A stretch of 64,000 bases of DNA from Streptomyces sp. WM4235. Lineage in GTDB: Bacteria; Actinomycetota; Actinomycetes; Streptomycetales; Streptomycetaceae. A program made the translations under genes and the position numbers. Position 1 is the first letter of the stretch, and each line of letters begins with the position of its first letter. The stretch covers positions 6,588 through 70,587 of the forward strand of contig NZ_LGDE01000227.1 of NCBI RefSeq assembly GCF_001279725.1. The letters are read 5' to 3'. This document shows positions 7,033-13,652 of this stretch, one piece after another. Under the pieces are notes generated by a model. That model saw only the letters and a program-made list of their open reading frames with translations. It did no database searches and was not told where the DNA came from.

Positions 7033-8504
7033 ACGGGGCCGTTCCCGGGCACCGTGCTCCGTCCTCGGGCGCGCCGCGCCTCGCGCGGTCCGAGGAGGAG
7101 GCGGAACACCGCCCCGCCGCCCGGCCGGGTGTCCGCCGTGAGGCCGCCGCCGTGGGCGGTGGCCACCTCCGCCACCAGCGACAGCCCGATCCCCGAGCCA
7201 CCGCCCGGGGAACGGAACCGTGACGTCAGGGCCGGCAGGTCCGCCGCCGCGACGCCGGGACCCCGATGGGAGACGGCCACGACGGGGCCGCGGACGGTGA
7301 CGTGCACCTGCGCGCGCCCCGCGGGGTCACCCGGAGTGCGGCCGTGCCGCAGGGCGTTGTCGAGCAGGTTGCGTACGGCGATCCGCACGAGGGCCGGGTC
7401 GGCGGTGGCCACCGAGGGTTCCAGTGAGGCGGTCAGGGTGTGCGGGCCGGCCGTCAGCTCCTCGCAGACCTGCTCGACCAGCTGGTCCAGGCGCAGCGGG
7501 ACCGGTCGCAGGGTGTCGGCCGCGCCCTGGAGGCGTCCCCGGGTGAGGACGTTGTCGACGACGTCGGTGAGCCGTTCGGTGGCGCGCCGGATGCGCGGCA
7601 GGTGCGGGTCCAGACCGCGCGGGTCCATCCCGGCCACGTCCACGGAGCTGCGCATGACGGCCACCGGGGTGCGGAGTTCGTGCGCCGTGTCCGCGAGCAT
7701 CCGCTCCTGAGCCTCCAGCGCCCGCCAGGCCGGGCGCAGGCTCCTGCCGGAGAGCAGGTGGCCGGTGACGGCGGCCAGGCCGGTGAGCAGCCCGGCGCCG
7801 GTCAGCACGGAGACGATCAGCCGGCTGTGCTCGGCCACGCGGTGGGCCGGGTCGCCGACGACCACGACCGCGCCCTCCACGGCACCCGATTCGTCGTGGT
7901 GGAAGGGCCGGCCGAGCAGGTACGCGGGATCGCCGTGCGCGTCGGACACCTCCGCCCGCACCGTGTCGTCCCGCTCCATGGCCGATCGGGCGAGTGCGGT
8001 CAGCCGGGCCTCGGCGACGGGCTCGGCCTGCCCCTGAGAGGTGAAGATACGTTTCAGCACACCGCCCGGTGCTCGGCGCAACACCGTCACCTGGGGACGC
8101 CCCTCCGTGGCCTCGTCGTCGTAGAGGCCGTCCAACTGGATCCCGGCGTCCGTGTAGTAGATCAGCGAGGTGCTGACCGCGGCCCGCCGACCCATCTCGT
8201 CGTACTCCGCGGCGCGCCAGGAACGCTCGTCCGTACGGATCACCATCCAGGACAGCACGCTCACGCCGGCCAGGGTGACGAGGGTGTAGGCGAGGGTCAG
8301 CCGGAACTGGAGGCGCCGCAGCCGCAGTCGGGCGGGCGACCGGCGGGCGCTCCCGCCCGCGCTCCCGGCGGTGGCCCCGGCCTCGGTGGTGACCGTGCCA
8401 TGACTCGCGCCGGTCGCCTTGCCGGCTCCCTTGCGACCGCCCTCGCGAACTCGCTTGGGAGCGCGCCGGCTTCGTGTGGGCCGGTTCGGATCGGCGGCCG
8501 TCAC
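7026..8504 (-). CDS. Sensor histidine kinase
   Basis: A 492-residue kinase. After a basic, Gly/Arg-rich cytoplasmic N-terminus come TM1 (about 70-90), an extracytoplasmic sensor domain (about 91-225) and TM2 (about 228-250). The dimerisation/phosphoacceptor box is ADTAHELRTPVAV with His275, followed by HATPase motifs: N box RNLLDNALRHGR and G box GSGIGLSLV. The GTG start at 8504 overlaps the response-regulator stop (GTGA), so the pair is translationally coupled. The signal is unknown. A likely target is the GH114-like gene immediately downstream. Confidence 0.93.
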   Translation of the reverse strand: MTAADPNRPTRSRRAPKRVREGGRKGAGKATGASHGTVTTEAGATAGSAGGSARRSPARLRLRRLQFRLTLAYTLVTLAGVSVLSWMVIRTDERSWRAAEYDEMGRRAAVSTSLIYYTDAGIQLDGLYDDEATEGRPQVTVLRRAPGGVLKRIFTSQGQAEPVAEARLTALARSAMERDDTVRAEVSDAHGDPAYLLGRPFHHDESGAVEGAVVVVGDPAHRVAEHSRLIVSVLTGAGLLTGLAAVTGHLLSGRSLRPAWRALEAQERMLADTAHELRTPVAVMRSSVDVAGMDPRGLDPHLPRIRRATERLTDVVDNVLTRGRLQGAADTLRPVPLRLDQLVEQVCEELTAGPHTLTASLEPSVATADPALVRIAVRNLLDNALRHGRTPGDPAGRAQVHVTVRGPVVAVSHRGPGVAAADLPALTSRFRSPGGGSGIGLSLVAEVATAHGGGLTADTRPGGGAVFRLLLGPREARRARGRSTVPGNGPVS

Positions 8505-9178
8505 GGCAGGTCCGGGTCCGCGGATCCGAGGATGAACCCGTGGCCGCGTACGGTCCGGATCGGCGACGGCGGCCCGAGTTTGCGGCGCAGCCCCGCCATG
8601 ACGGCGTCGACGACGTTGGAGACCGGGTCGGCCATCTCGTCCCAGCAGTGCTCGACCAGTGCGGTGCGGGTGACCACGGTTTCACGGTGGACCAGCAGGT
8701 GGCGCAGGACGGCGTATTCCTTGTGGGTGAGGGTGAGCAGGACGCCGTCGCGGCGGACCTCGCGGCGGGCGGCGTCCATCTCTATGTCCGCGTGGGCCAG
8801 GTGGACGGGGAGCCGATGGGCCGCCCGGCGGGCGAGGCTGCCGACCCGCACCACGAGTTCCTCCATGGCGAACGGCTTCGGAAGGTAGTCGTCGGCGCCG
8901 GATCGGAAGCCGTCCACCCGGTCGGGAAGGGCGTTGAGCGCGGTGAGACACAGCACGGGCGCGGACCACCCCGTGCGGCGGCGCCGCTCCAGGCGGTGCA
9001 GGGAGTCCCCGGAGGGCAGCATCCGGTCGAGGACGACACAGTCGTAGTCGGCTAGGTCGAGCAGGACATCGGCGTCCGGCCAGTCGCCGGCGGCGTCCAC
9101 GGCGTACCCGGCGGCCTTGAGACCCGCCACCACGAGATCGCTGAGATCCGGTTCGTCCTCGACCAGAAGTACGCGCAT
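8501..9178 (-). CDS. OmpR/PhoB-family response regulator
   Basis: A 225-residue regulator from ATG 9178. The receiver domain begins MRVLLVEDEPDLSD, the phosphoacceptor is Asp51 in CVVLDRMLP, and the conserved Lys lies in YLPKPFAMEEL. The C-terminal winged helix includes LTHKEYAVLRHLL and IRTVRGHGFIL. First gene of a coupled regulator-kinase operon. Expected to bind the CTCATGA direct repeat at 7015-7032, by position only. The 200 bases upstream to 9379 contain no recognised gene. Confidence 0.95.
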   Translation of the reverse strand: MRVLLVEDEPDLSDLVVAGLKAAGYAVDAAGDWPDADVLLDLADYDCVVLDRMLPSGDSLHRLERRRRTGWSAPVLCLTALNALPDRVDGFRSGADDYLPKPFAMEELVVRVGSLARRAAHRLPVHLAHADIEMDAARREVRRDGVLLTLTHKEYAVLRHLLVHRETVVTRTALVEHCWDEMADPVSNVVDAVMAGLRRKLGPPSPIRTVRGHGFILGSADPDLP

Positions 9179-9379
9179 GTGCTGTTCGCCCTTGGCTCTC
9201 GCGTCGGCCGCGGGGCAGCCGGGAGTCGCGCCGCGCCGCCACGTGGTGGGGGGCGCGGCCGGAAACACATACTAAGCTTGTTCTTTTTCTTCCGGACCCG
9301 ACGCCGAAGGTTGGGCAGGCAGCCGCGTGACCGTTGATCTGTGATGCGCCACAGCACGCTGACCTGGCAAGATCCTCAT

Positions 9380-9625
9380 ATGGAAACTGGATTCCCCTGG
9401 GGGTCTACACCAACCGTCGATCTCCGCCTGTGGCGTGCTGACGCGATCGTGCTGTTCGACTGGCTGATGAGCACCGACCTGAACACCGTACCGATCACGC
9501 ACCCGGCTCAGAAGCAGGCTCTCGTAGACCTGCTGGCACGCTTGGAGGAGGTGGACGTCGTCGAGTCCACCGGTGAAGAGATCGCCGCAGCCCAGGCCGA
9601 GGTGGCCAAGAACATGGGTTGGTAG
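9380..9625 (+). CDS. Short hypothetical protein, unknown function
   Basis: An 81-residue acidic, soluble protein from ATG 9380, with lower GC than its leftward neighbours. Helix-rich: VDLRLWRADAIVLFDWL, then ALVDLLARLEE, and a terminal EEIAAAQAEVAKNMGW. I recall similar short Streptomyces proteins of unknown function. It lies just outside the left end of the IS-flanked island (left repeat at 9656), so it may be part of older mobile DNA or a chromosomal gene next to the insertion point. Confidence 0.6.
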   Translation: METGFPWGSTPTVDLRLWRADAIVLFDWLMSTDLNTVPITHPAQKQALVDLLARLEEVDVVESTGEEIAAAQAEVAKNMGW

Positions 9626-9660
9626 GGACTCGCTCGAGGGCCGTGATCGCGGGTCCCCTC

Positions 9661-9947
9661 GAACGGCGTCTCGTACTGGGTCGCTCACCTGGGGGTTCGC
9701 CAGACGTGGGGGCGGCCTTCGTCTAATCATGTGCTCCGACCAAGGTGACGCGTGACCACGACGAAGGCCGTGAGGTGAGTTTGCTGCCTGACCTGTCCGG
9801 AGGGAAGCGTCACGCTTACGGGGAGAGTTCTACGAGTGTCTGACCGCTCGGAGCGACGAGTTGTTCGAGCTTGTGGACGCGGTGCTGTGTGCGGACGGTG
9901 CGGTGCGGTCCCCGGTGGACCTGACCCTGTTGCCCGAGCACCGTCGT
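9661..9947 (+). pseudogene. Transposase remnant, 5' part of NF041680-type IS
   Basis: Nearly collinear with 13653-13953: the same CGAACGGCGTCTCGTACTGG start, the same GTGACC...ACGAAGGCCGTGAG translation start, and the same CGGTGGACCTGACCCTG stretch. It has small deletions, including one between repeated GAAGCG motifs that removes about 25 bp and breaks the frame. Similarity stops after GAGCACCGTCGT at 9947. A short CCGGAACAGA match near 10052-10061 may be the decayed right end of the same copy. The rest of 9948-10091 shows no gene. Confidence 0.8.
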
Positions 9948-10091
9948 TCCGAAGCATGTCGAACGCACTCGCGCCATGATGAAACCCGGTCACGCTGCGA
10001 ATTCTTGCTGTAGCCGAGCCCGGCACCGTCAGCCGGAAGTAGTAGCCAAGCCCGGAACAGACATCGCCTCACGAACCGCCCACTCAGGGCC

Positions 10092-10688
10092 TCACGGGCG
10101 ATCGTGGTTGGGAGCTGGGGCAGGTGGCGGGGGGCTCACTGCTGTGCACGCTTCATACAGGACGAGGTAGGCCCTGGCCTGTTGTTCGTAGGCGTAGCCC
10201 AGAGCGGCATCACCGGCCTGGAAAGCTATGACGGCCTGGCCATACAGGGTTGTCGCCTCGCGCAGATAGGGGACGCACGGATCGAGGCTTTCGTGCAGGG
10301 CAGGTGGAGGGGATGGCCGCGGCTGTTCGACAGCGAGTGCCCGGACCCTTTGCTCAAGGTCATGCAGGGGCCGCATAGTCGCTTCGGACTCGTTCCACGA
10401 GGTTGTAGCGTCCTGTTCTTTAGGACGAGGGACAGTGACGCACAGTAGCGCGAGCCGCCCGTAGCCGTCCCCTGTCGAGAGGTAGTAGTCGCCCAGTCCG
10501 TCGTCACCGCGCTGGTAGGCACTATCGGCAAATTCGTAGTGCGCGATCGCGGCTGACCAGTACGGTCGGCTATCCGTGGCAAGCCTGGGCAGGAACTGGA
10601 AGTGCGGCTGCCCGAGACGGTGGCACAGCGCGGCATCTCGCGTCACGAGTGCGGTCTTCTCACTGGATGTCTGGGTCCCCCATGCCAT
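10092..10688 (-). CDS. Hypothetical protein, last gene of PatG-like operon
   Basis: A 198-residue soluble protein from ATG 10688, preceded by AGGGGA. Two loosely similar helical segments are visible, one around YWSAAIAHYEFADSAYQRGDD and one around LYGQAVIAFQAGDAALGYAY. Both look like helical-hairpin (TPR-like) repeats with a DG/DA turn. The C-terminus is Pro-rich. No family recognised. GC is lower than the chromosomal norm. Its position 62 bp after the HExxH ORF, in the same direction, suggests it belongs to the protease/peptide operon, perhaps as a scaffold or immunity-type partner (speculative). Confidence 0.65.
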   Translation of the reverse strand: MAWGTQTSSEKTALVTRDAALCHRLGQPHFQFLPRLATDSRPYWSAAIAHYEFADSAYQRGDDGLGDYYLSTGDGYGRLALLCVTVPRPKEQDATTSWNESEATMRPLHDLEQRVRALAVEQPRPSPPPALHESLDPCVPYLREATTLYGQAVIAFQAGDAALGYAYEQQARAYLVLYEACTAVSPPPPAPAPNHDRP

Positions 10689-10750
10689 GGCTATCCCCTG
10701 TCGTTGCCTGTTCGGTCTGGTCGGTGTGGTGGAACCAGCGATCTGGCTTC

Positions 10751-10975
10751 TCAGCGAATGAAGTAGGGCGTGAGAGGAGCGGAGAGGAACTCCTCGGTCG
10801 CGTCAAGCAGGTGCGGCGAACTTTCTCCGCTGCGCTGGTAGCGCGGTCTGGCCTCCCCGCTCCCGCCCGCTCCGAAGACATGATCCACATAGCCATGCCC
10901 GACCTCATGGCCAGCGGCCTCACTGGCGAGGACACCATCTCCTGGCGCGACCCGACAACAGCTAGCTGATTCCAA
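10751..10975 (-). CDS. Mini HExxH metalloprotease-like ORF
   Basis: A 74-residue frame whose only possible early start is TTG 10975, with AAAGG 11 bases upstream. It carries SEAAGHEVGHGYVDHVFG, i.e. a zincin HExxH motif at residues 23-27 preceded by a small-residue helix. No obvious third ligand is present and the length is far below that of an active metalloprotease. It may be a decayed fragment or a metal-binding accessory protein. It lies in the same frame as the Cys-rich gene upstream, after that gene's TGA. Confidence 0.45.
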   Translation of the reverse strand: MESASCCRVAPGDGVLASEAAGHEVGHGYVDHVFGAGGSGEARPRYQRSGESSPHLLDATEEFLSAPLTPYFIR

Positions 10976-10990
10976 GAAGAAGACGACCTT

Positions 10991-11371
10991 TCAGGGCGTC
11001 TGCGGGCAGGCAAAGCAGCCGGCGTCATGCGTGGATGCCCAGCAACCACACTCACATGTCACGAATGCGTATCCGCCATCGACGGGTTGGTCCGCATGGC
11101 AGCTGTCGATGGCCATCGACACGCTGTCCGTCGCACGCAGAATCACGTTGTGTGCGCTCTCGCCCTCTGTCACGCTCGCACATGCGCCGTGCCCGTGGGA
11201 GCACAAGCACAGACCCGAGCAGTGGGTTCCGCAACAGGTGCCGGGGGCCTCCGTTCCGTTGTCCTGTTGCGGCATCACGCTGCTGTTGCTGATTGAGACA
11301 CGTAGCTGACTGCGGTACTGGTGGCGGCCTAGGTAAACCGATTTGCTGGCGGTAAATCCTGGGAAAGCCAT
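10991..11371 (-). CDS. Cys-rich peptide, candidate substrate/precursor of PatG-like protease
   Basis: A 126-residue protein starting at ATG 11371, 13 nt after the PatG-C-type gene, with AAAGGA as ribosome site. The N-terminus MAFPGFTASKSVY resembles a PGFTAEASLY-like N-terminal motif that I recall from short Cys-rich bacterial proteins of unknown function. The C-terminal two thirds has 12 Cys (46, 47, 51, 55, 57, 64, 91, 106, 108, 110, 119, 122) plus several His, in two clusters (TCCGTHCSGLCLC and TCECGCW...GCFAC). Size, position and leader/core-like bipartition suggest a modified or metal-binding peptide cleaved by the S8 protease. This is inference. Confidence 0.7.
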   Translation of the reverse strand: MAFPGFTASKSVYLGRHQYRSQLRVSISNSSVMPQQDNGTEAPGTCCGTHCSGLCLCSHGHGACASVTEGESAHNVILRATDSVSMAIDSCHADQPVDGGYAFVTCECGCWASTHDAGCFACPQTP

Positions 11372-11384
11372 CGCGCTCGTCCTT

Positions 11385-12425
11385 TCACTGGTCGCTGAAG
11401 CGGTCGTAGTAGCTCGACAGAGAGGTCACCAAGAAGGGGTGCTGGTCGGTCACGTCCACGGACACGGCGGCCTTTTCGGTGAAACCTGCGCGGCGGCTGG
11501 TGTAGGTAAAGATGCAGTCCACGACGGTGCGAGCGCTGCCGAGCGGGGAAGGCCGGACGCTCACGCCGCTGAGGGAGAAGTTCTCGGCGAATGCCTGCGC
11601 GGTCCGCGTGTATATCTCCGGATAGCGCATGGCAAGGTAGTTGAGGGCCCGGTGCTCGTCCGTGGCTCCGGCGTTGTCGGTGGCTTGGAGGATCGCGTCC
11701 AGAACCTGCGCCGAGGCTGACACGAACTGCCCGTCCGGCACGCTGTCAGGGTCAGACTTCGGGATCGAGCTGAGAAACGACTCCCGGTCGAAGGAGTAAA
11801 TCTGCTCGACCGCCACGAGTGGCACCATGAGGCCGTTGCATTGTTCCGGCGCGGCCACTGGACCTCGTCGGCCGATCACCACGTCGAGGTCCGTGGGGCC
11901 TGGATCTGGTCGAATCGTCTGCACCAGCAGCTCCAGGTCAGCGGGGTCGCGAGGGAGCAGGATGTAGGTCTCAATGTCACGGACCAGCAGCACCCAGCAC
12001 ATCATCCGGGCGAGATAGCGGTGTTCGGACAGCACCGACTGCAGGAGTTGGGCATCCGTCTGCCCCGCGCTGTAGGAGCGCCCCGCTACCTGGGCGAACT
12101 CCTTCTCAACTGAAAGACGCGGAAATCGGGCCTCGATCCTACCAATCGTGTACACAAACCGATTAGGGACCAGGCTCTCGTCCAGTCGTGTGTGCTCGTC
12201 GGCTCGCGCCGTGGCCGCGGAAGCAGTGCACGACGGGCAGACATCGCTCGCCATGGAGAGTCCTACGGATGACCCCGCCAGGTCCGGTTGGGAAGGTGAA
12301 GGGGGCTGAACTGCGCCAGGCCGAAAGTTTGCTTCTTGTGTGGCTTGCTGTGCGAGCGTCTGGGCTGGCATCGCCAGATCACCTGTCGATTCGGATTCCG
12401 GTTGCGCATTGAGGTCGTGTGCCAT
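11385..12425 (-). CDS. Stand-alone PatG C-terminal-type protein (cyanobactin maturation family)
   Basis: A 346-residue protein from ATG 12425, five bases after a consensus AGGAGG. The N-terminal about 80 residues are Gln/Pro/Ser-rich with a CPSC at 63-66. From residue 86 it follows what I recall of the PatG C-terminal domains: VYTIGRIEARFP, SVEKEFAQ, CWVLLVRDIETYILLPRDPADLE, DVVIGRRGPVA, CNGLMVPLV, DNAGATDEHRALNYLAMRYP and FLVTSLSSYYDR. In cyanobactin PatG this region is fused C-terminal to the S8 macrocyclase; its role is unknown. Here it is a separate gene two positions downstream of the protease, directly before the Cys-rich peptide. Confidence 0.85.
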   Translation of the reverse strand: MAHDLNAQPESESTGDLAMPAQTLAQQATQEANFRPGAVQPPSPSQPDLAGSSVGLSMASDVCPSCTASAATARADEHTRLDESLVPNRFVYTIGRIEARFPRLSVEKEFAQVAGRSYSAGQTDAQLLQSVLSEHRYLARMMCWVLLVRDIETYILLPRDPADLELLVQTIRPDPGPTDLDVVIGRRGPVAAPEQCNGLMVPLVAVEQIYSFDRESFLSSIPKSDPDSVPDGQFVSASAQVLDAILQATDNAGATDEHRALNYLAMRYPEIYTRTAQAFAENFSLSGVSVRPSPLGSARTVVDCIFTYTSRRAGFTEKAAVSVDVTDQHPFLVTSLSSYYDRFSDQ

Positions 12426-12467
12426 CCGGTCCTCCTTCTCAGTGCACATGGCTGAGCAGCTCTCGGT

Positions 12468-12668
12468 TCACTGGCGGTCGCGGGGTGAGAGCACAACCCA
12501 ACGGTCGAGAGCCGTTGCACGCCGTTCGCATCCGCCGCACGGCCGTATGCCAGTCCGAGCGGTCACATATTTGATCGCTTGGCCGAGTCCGATGTCATCA
12601 TCGTGGACGAACCCAGGCATCCGAACCCGGAAAGGCTTGCGAACCGGGTGCTCTTGCTTCTCAGACAT
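12468..12668 (-). CDS. CxxC microprotein of the PatG-like operon
   Basis: A 66-residue protein from ATG 12668 with GGAGG five bases upstream, overlapping the protease 3' end by 8 bp. It ends in a compact motif: GLGQAIKYVTARTGIRPCGGCERRATALDRW. It thus has an amphipathic helix, a CxxC at 44-47 and a basic/aromatic helix. Similar IKPCGGCxRR(x)nLN tails occur in short phage and bacterial proteins of unknown role. A zinc- or thiol-handling function, or a second peptide substrate, is possible. Coupling to the protease argues for a shared pathway. Confidence 0.75.
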   Translation of the reverse strand: MSEKQEHPVRKPFRVRMPGFVHDDDIGLGQAIKYVTARTGIRPCGGCERRATALDRWVVLSPRDRQ

Positions 12669-13527
12669 GGCACCTCCTGCGGCTCATTGCCTGGAATGCC
12701 GCTGCTGCGTTCAGCAGCGGCGGTACGACAGTCCTGTGTTGCCTCGAGGCGGTCACAGCCAGCCGGACTTCGGTTGGTGAAGCATCTGGGAAAAGCGACC
12801 AGAGCAGCGCGATCGCTCCGGTGACGAACGGAGCCGCAACGCTCGTCCCGCTCTGCATCACCAGCCCGCCCTCCGGCCCGAGGCTTCTGACCCTGTCACC
12901 GGGAGCGCCAAGCCCGCGGTGGCCGATCGAACGGCCCAGGTTAGACCGTCCCATCGGTTGGCCTGCCTGGTTGTATGAGGTCACTGGAATGACCCAGGGG
13001 TGGCCAGTCAGCGCCGTGCTCGTGATGGCTCGGTCGTTTCCGGCAGCGACAACGATGATCACCCCACGCTGGGCGGCAAAGTCCAGAGCGTCGATAAGTT
13101 GTCGTTCATGGTCAGGAAGGGGCTGGTAGAGAGCGGCGCTGATGTTGATGATCCGCGCCCCAACATCTGCGCAAGCCAAGATGCCCGCGGCGAGATGTTT
13201 CGGTGTGGTGGCGGGTGTACGGTCGTTGACCGCATGGTCGGTGAAGACAGTATGGACGTACAAAGTGCAATCGGGGCAGAGCGCCGGCGCTGTGCTGTCC
13301 CGCCGGGCCGCCAGTATTCCGGCGACGAATGTGCCGTGCGCGCATGCGAGACGTCCGGGTCGCGCGCAGGCCGCCGTATGAGCGCCTGACGTGTCTTTGA
13401 TCCGCGTGCTGCGCAGCCCAGGGTGCCCAGTCATGACTGGGCCGTCGATCATTGCAATGGAGAGGTCAGGATTACCTGCCGTCCGACGGGCCAATTCTGC
13501 GAGGCCGACCAAAACAAGCGGCTCCAT
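12661..13527 (-). CDS. PatA/PatG-like S8 (subtilisin-family) protease
   Basis: A 288-residue cytoplasmic-looking subtilase without signal or propeptide. The catalytic triad is intact: Asp28 (IAMIDGPV), His64 (CAHGTFVAGIL) and Ser229 (SGTSVAAP), with oxyanion Asn164 (AAGND). The opening GLAELARRTAGNPDLSIAMIDGPV and the late GAPGDRV...MQSGTS pattern follow cyanobactin PatA/PatG proteases, which cleave or macrocyclise peptide substrates. ATG 13527 follows AAAGGAG. First gene of a leftward, partly overlapping operon with the CxxC microprotein, PatG-C-type protein and Cys-rich peptide. Confidence 0.88.
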   Translation of the reverse strand: MEPLVLVGLAELARRTAGNPDLSIAMIDGPVMTGHPGLRSTRIKDTSGAHTAACARPGRLACAHGTFVAGILAARRDSTAPALCPDCTLYVHTVFTDHAVNDRTPATTPKHLAAGILACADVGARIINISAALYQPLPDHERQLIDALDFAAQRGVIIVVAAGNDRAITSTALTGHPWVIPVTSYNQAGQPMGRSNLGRSIGHRGLGAPGDRVRSLGPEGGLVMQSGTSVAAPFVTGAIALLWSLFPDASPTEVRLAVTASRQHRTVVPPLLNAAAAFQAMSRRRCHV

Positions 13528-13557
13528 GACACCGACATCTCCTTTGCAGGGCATGCG

Positions 13558-13566
13558 ATATATAAA
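13558..13566 (-). promoter_or_regulatory. Candidate -10 of the PatG-like operon
   Basis: The minus strand reads TTTATATAT about 30 bases before the protease start. It is the only TATA-rich hexamer in the 13528-13649 leader, and it leaves room for the AAAGGAG ribosome site downstream. No convincing -35 was found. Confidence 0.35.
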
Positions 13567-13652
13567 CAGGTTCGCATCTCGCCCACGTGATCACAATTTC
13601 GGGACGCTCCAGGGTCGGCGGAGTCTCAACTTGTGCTTTTTCTATCGGTCTC

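Noticed and set aside
10035..10065. Decayed right end of the left IS copy
   Set aside because: Only a CCGGAACAGA match and loose similarity to 15190-15243. Too short to define the copy's right boundary.
10976..10993. TGA between the Cys-rich gene and the HExxH frame as a selenocysteine or read-through codon
   Set aside because: The frames are continuous, but no SECIS-like hairpin or selenoprotein context is visible. Termination plus a separate TTG start is simpler.
10660..11055. 131-codon minus-strand frame overlapping the HExxH ORF
   Set aside because: It overlaps the Cys-rich gene 3' end and the HExxH frame and has no motif, although its ATG has a GGAG. The frame with HEVGH is slightly better supported.
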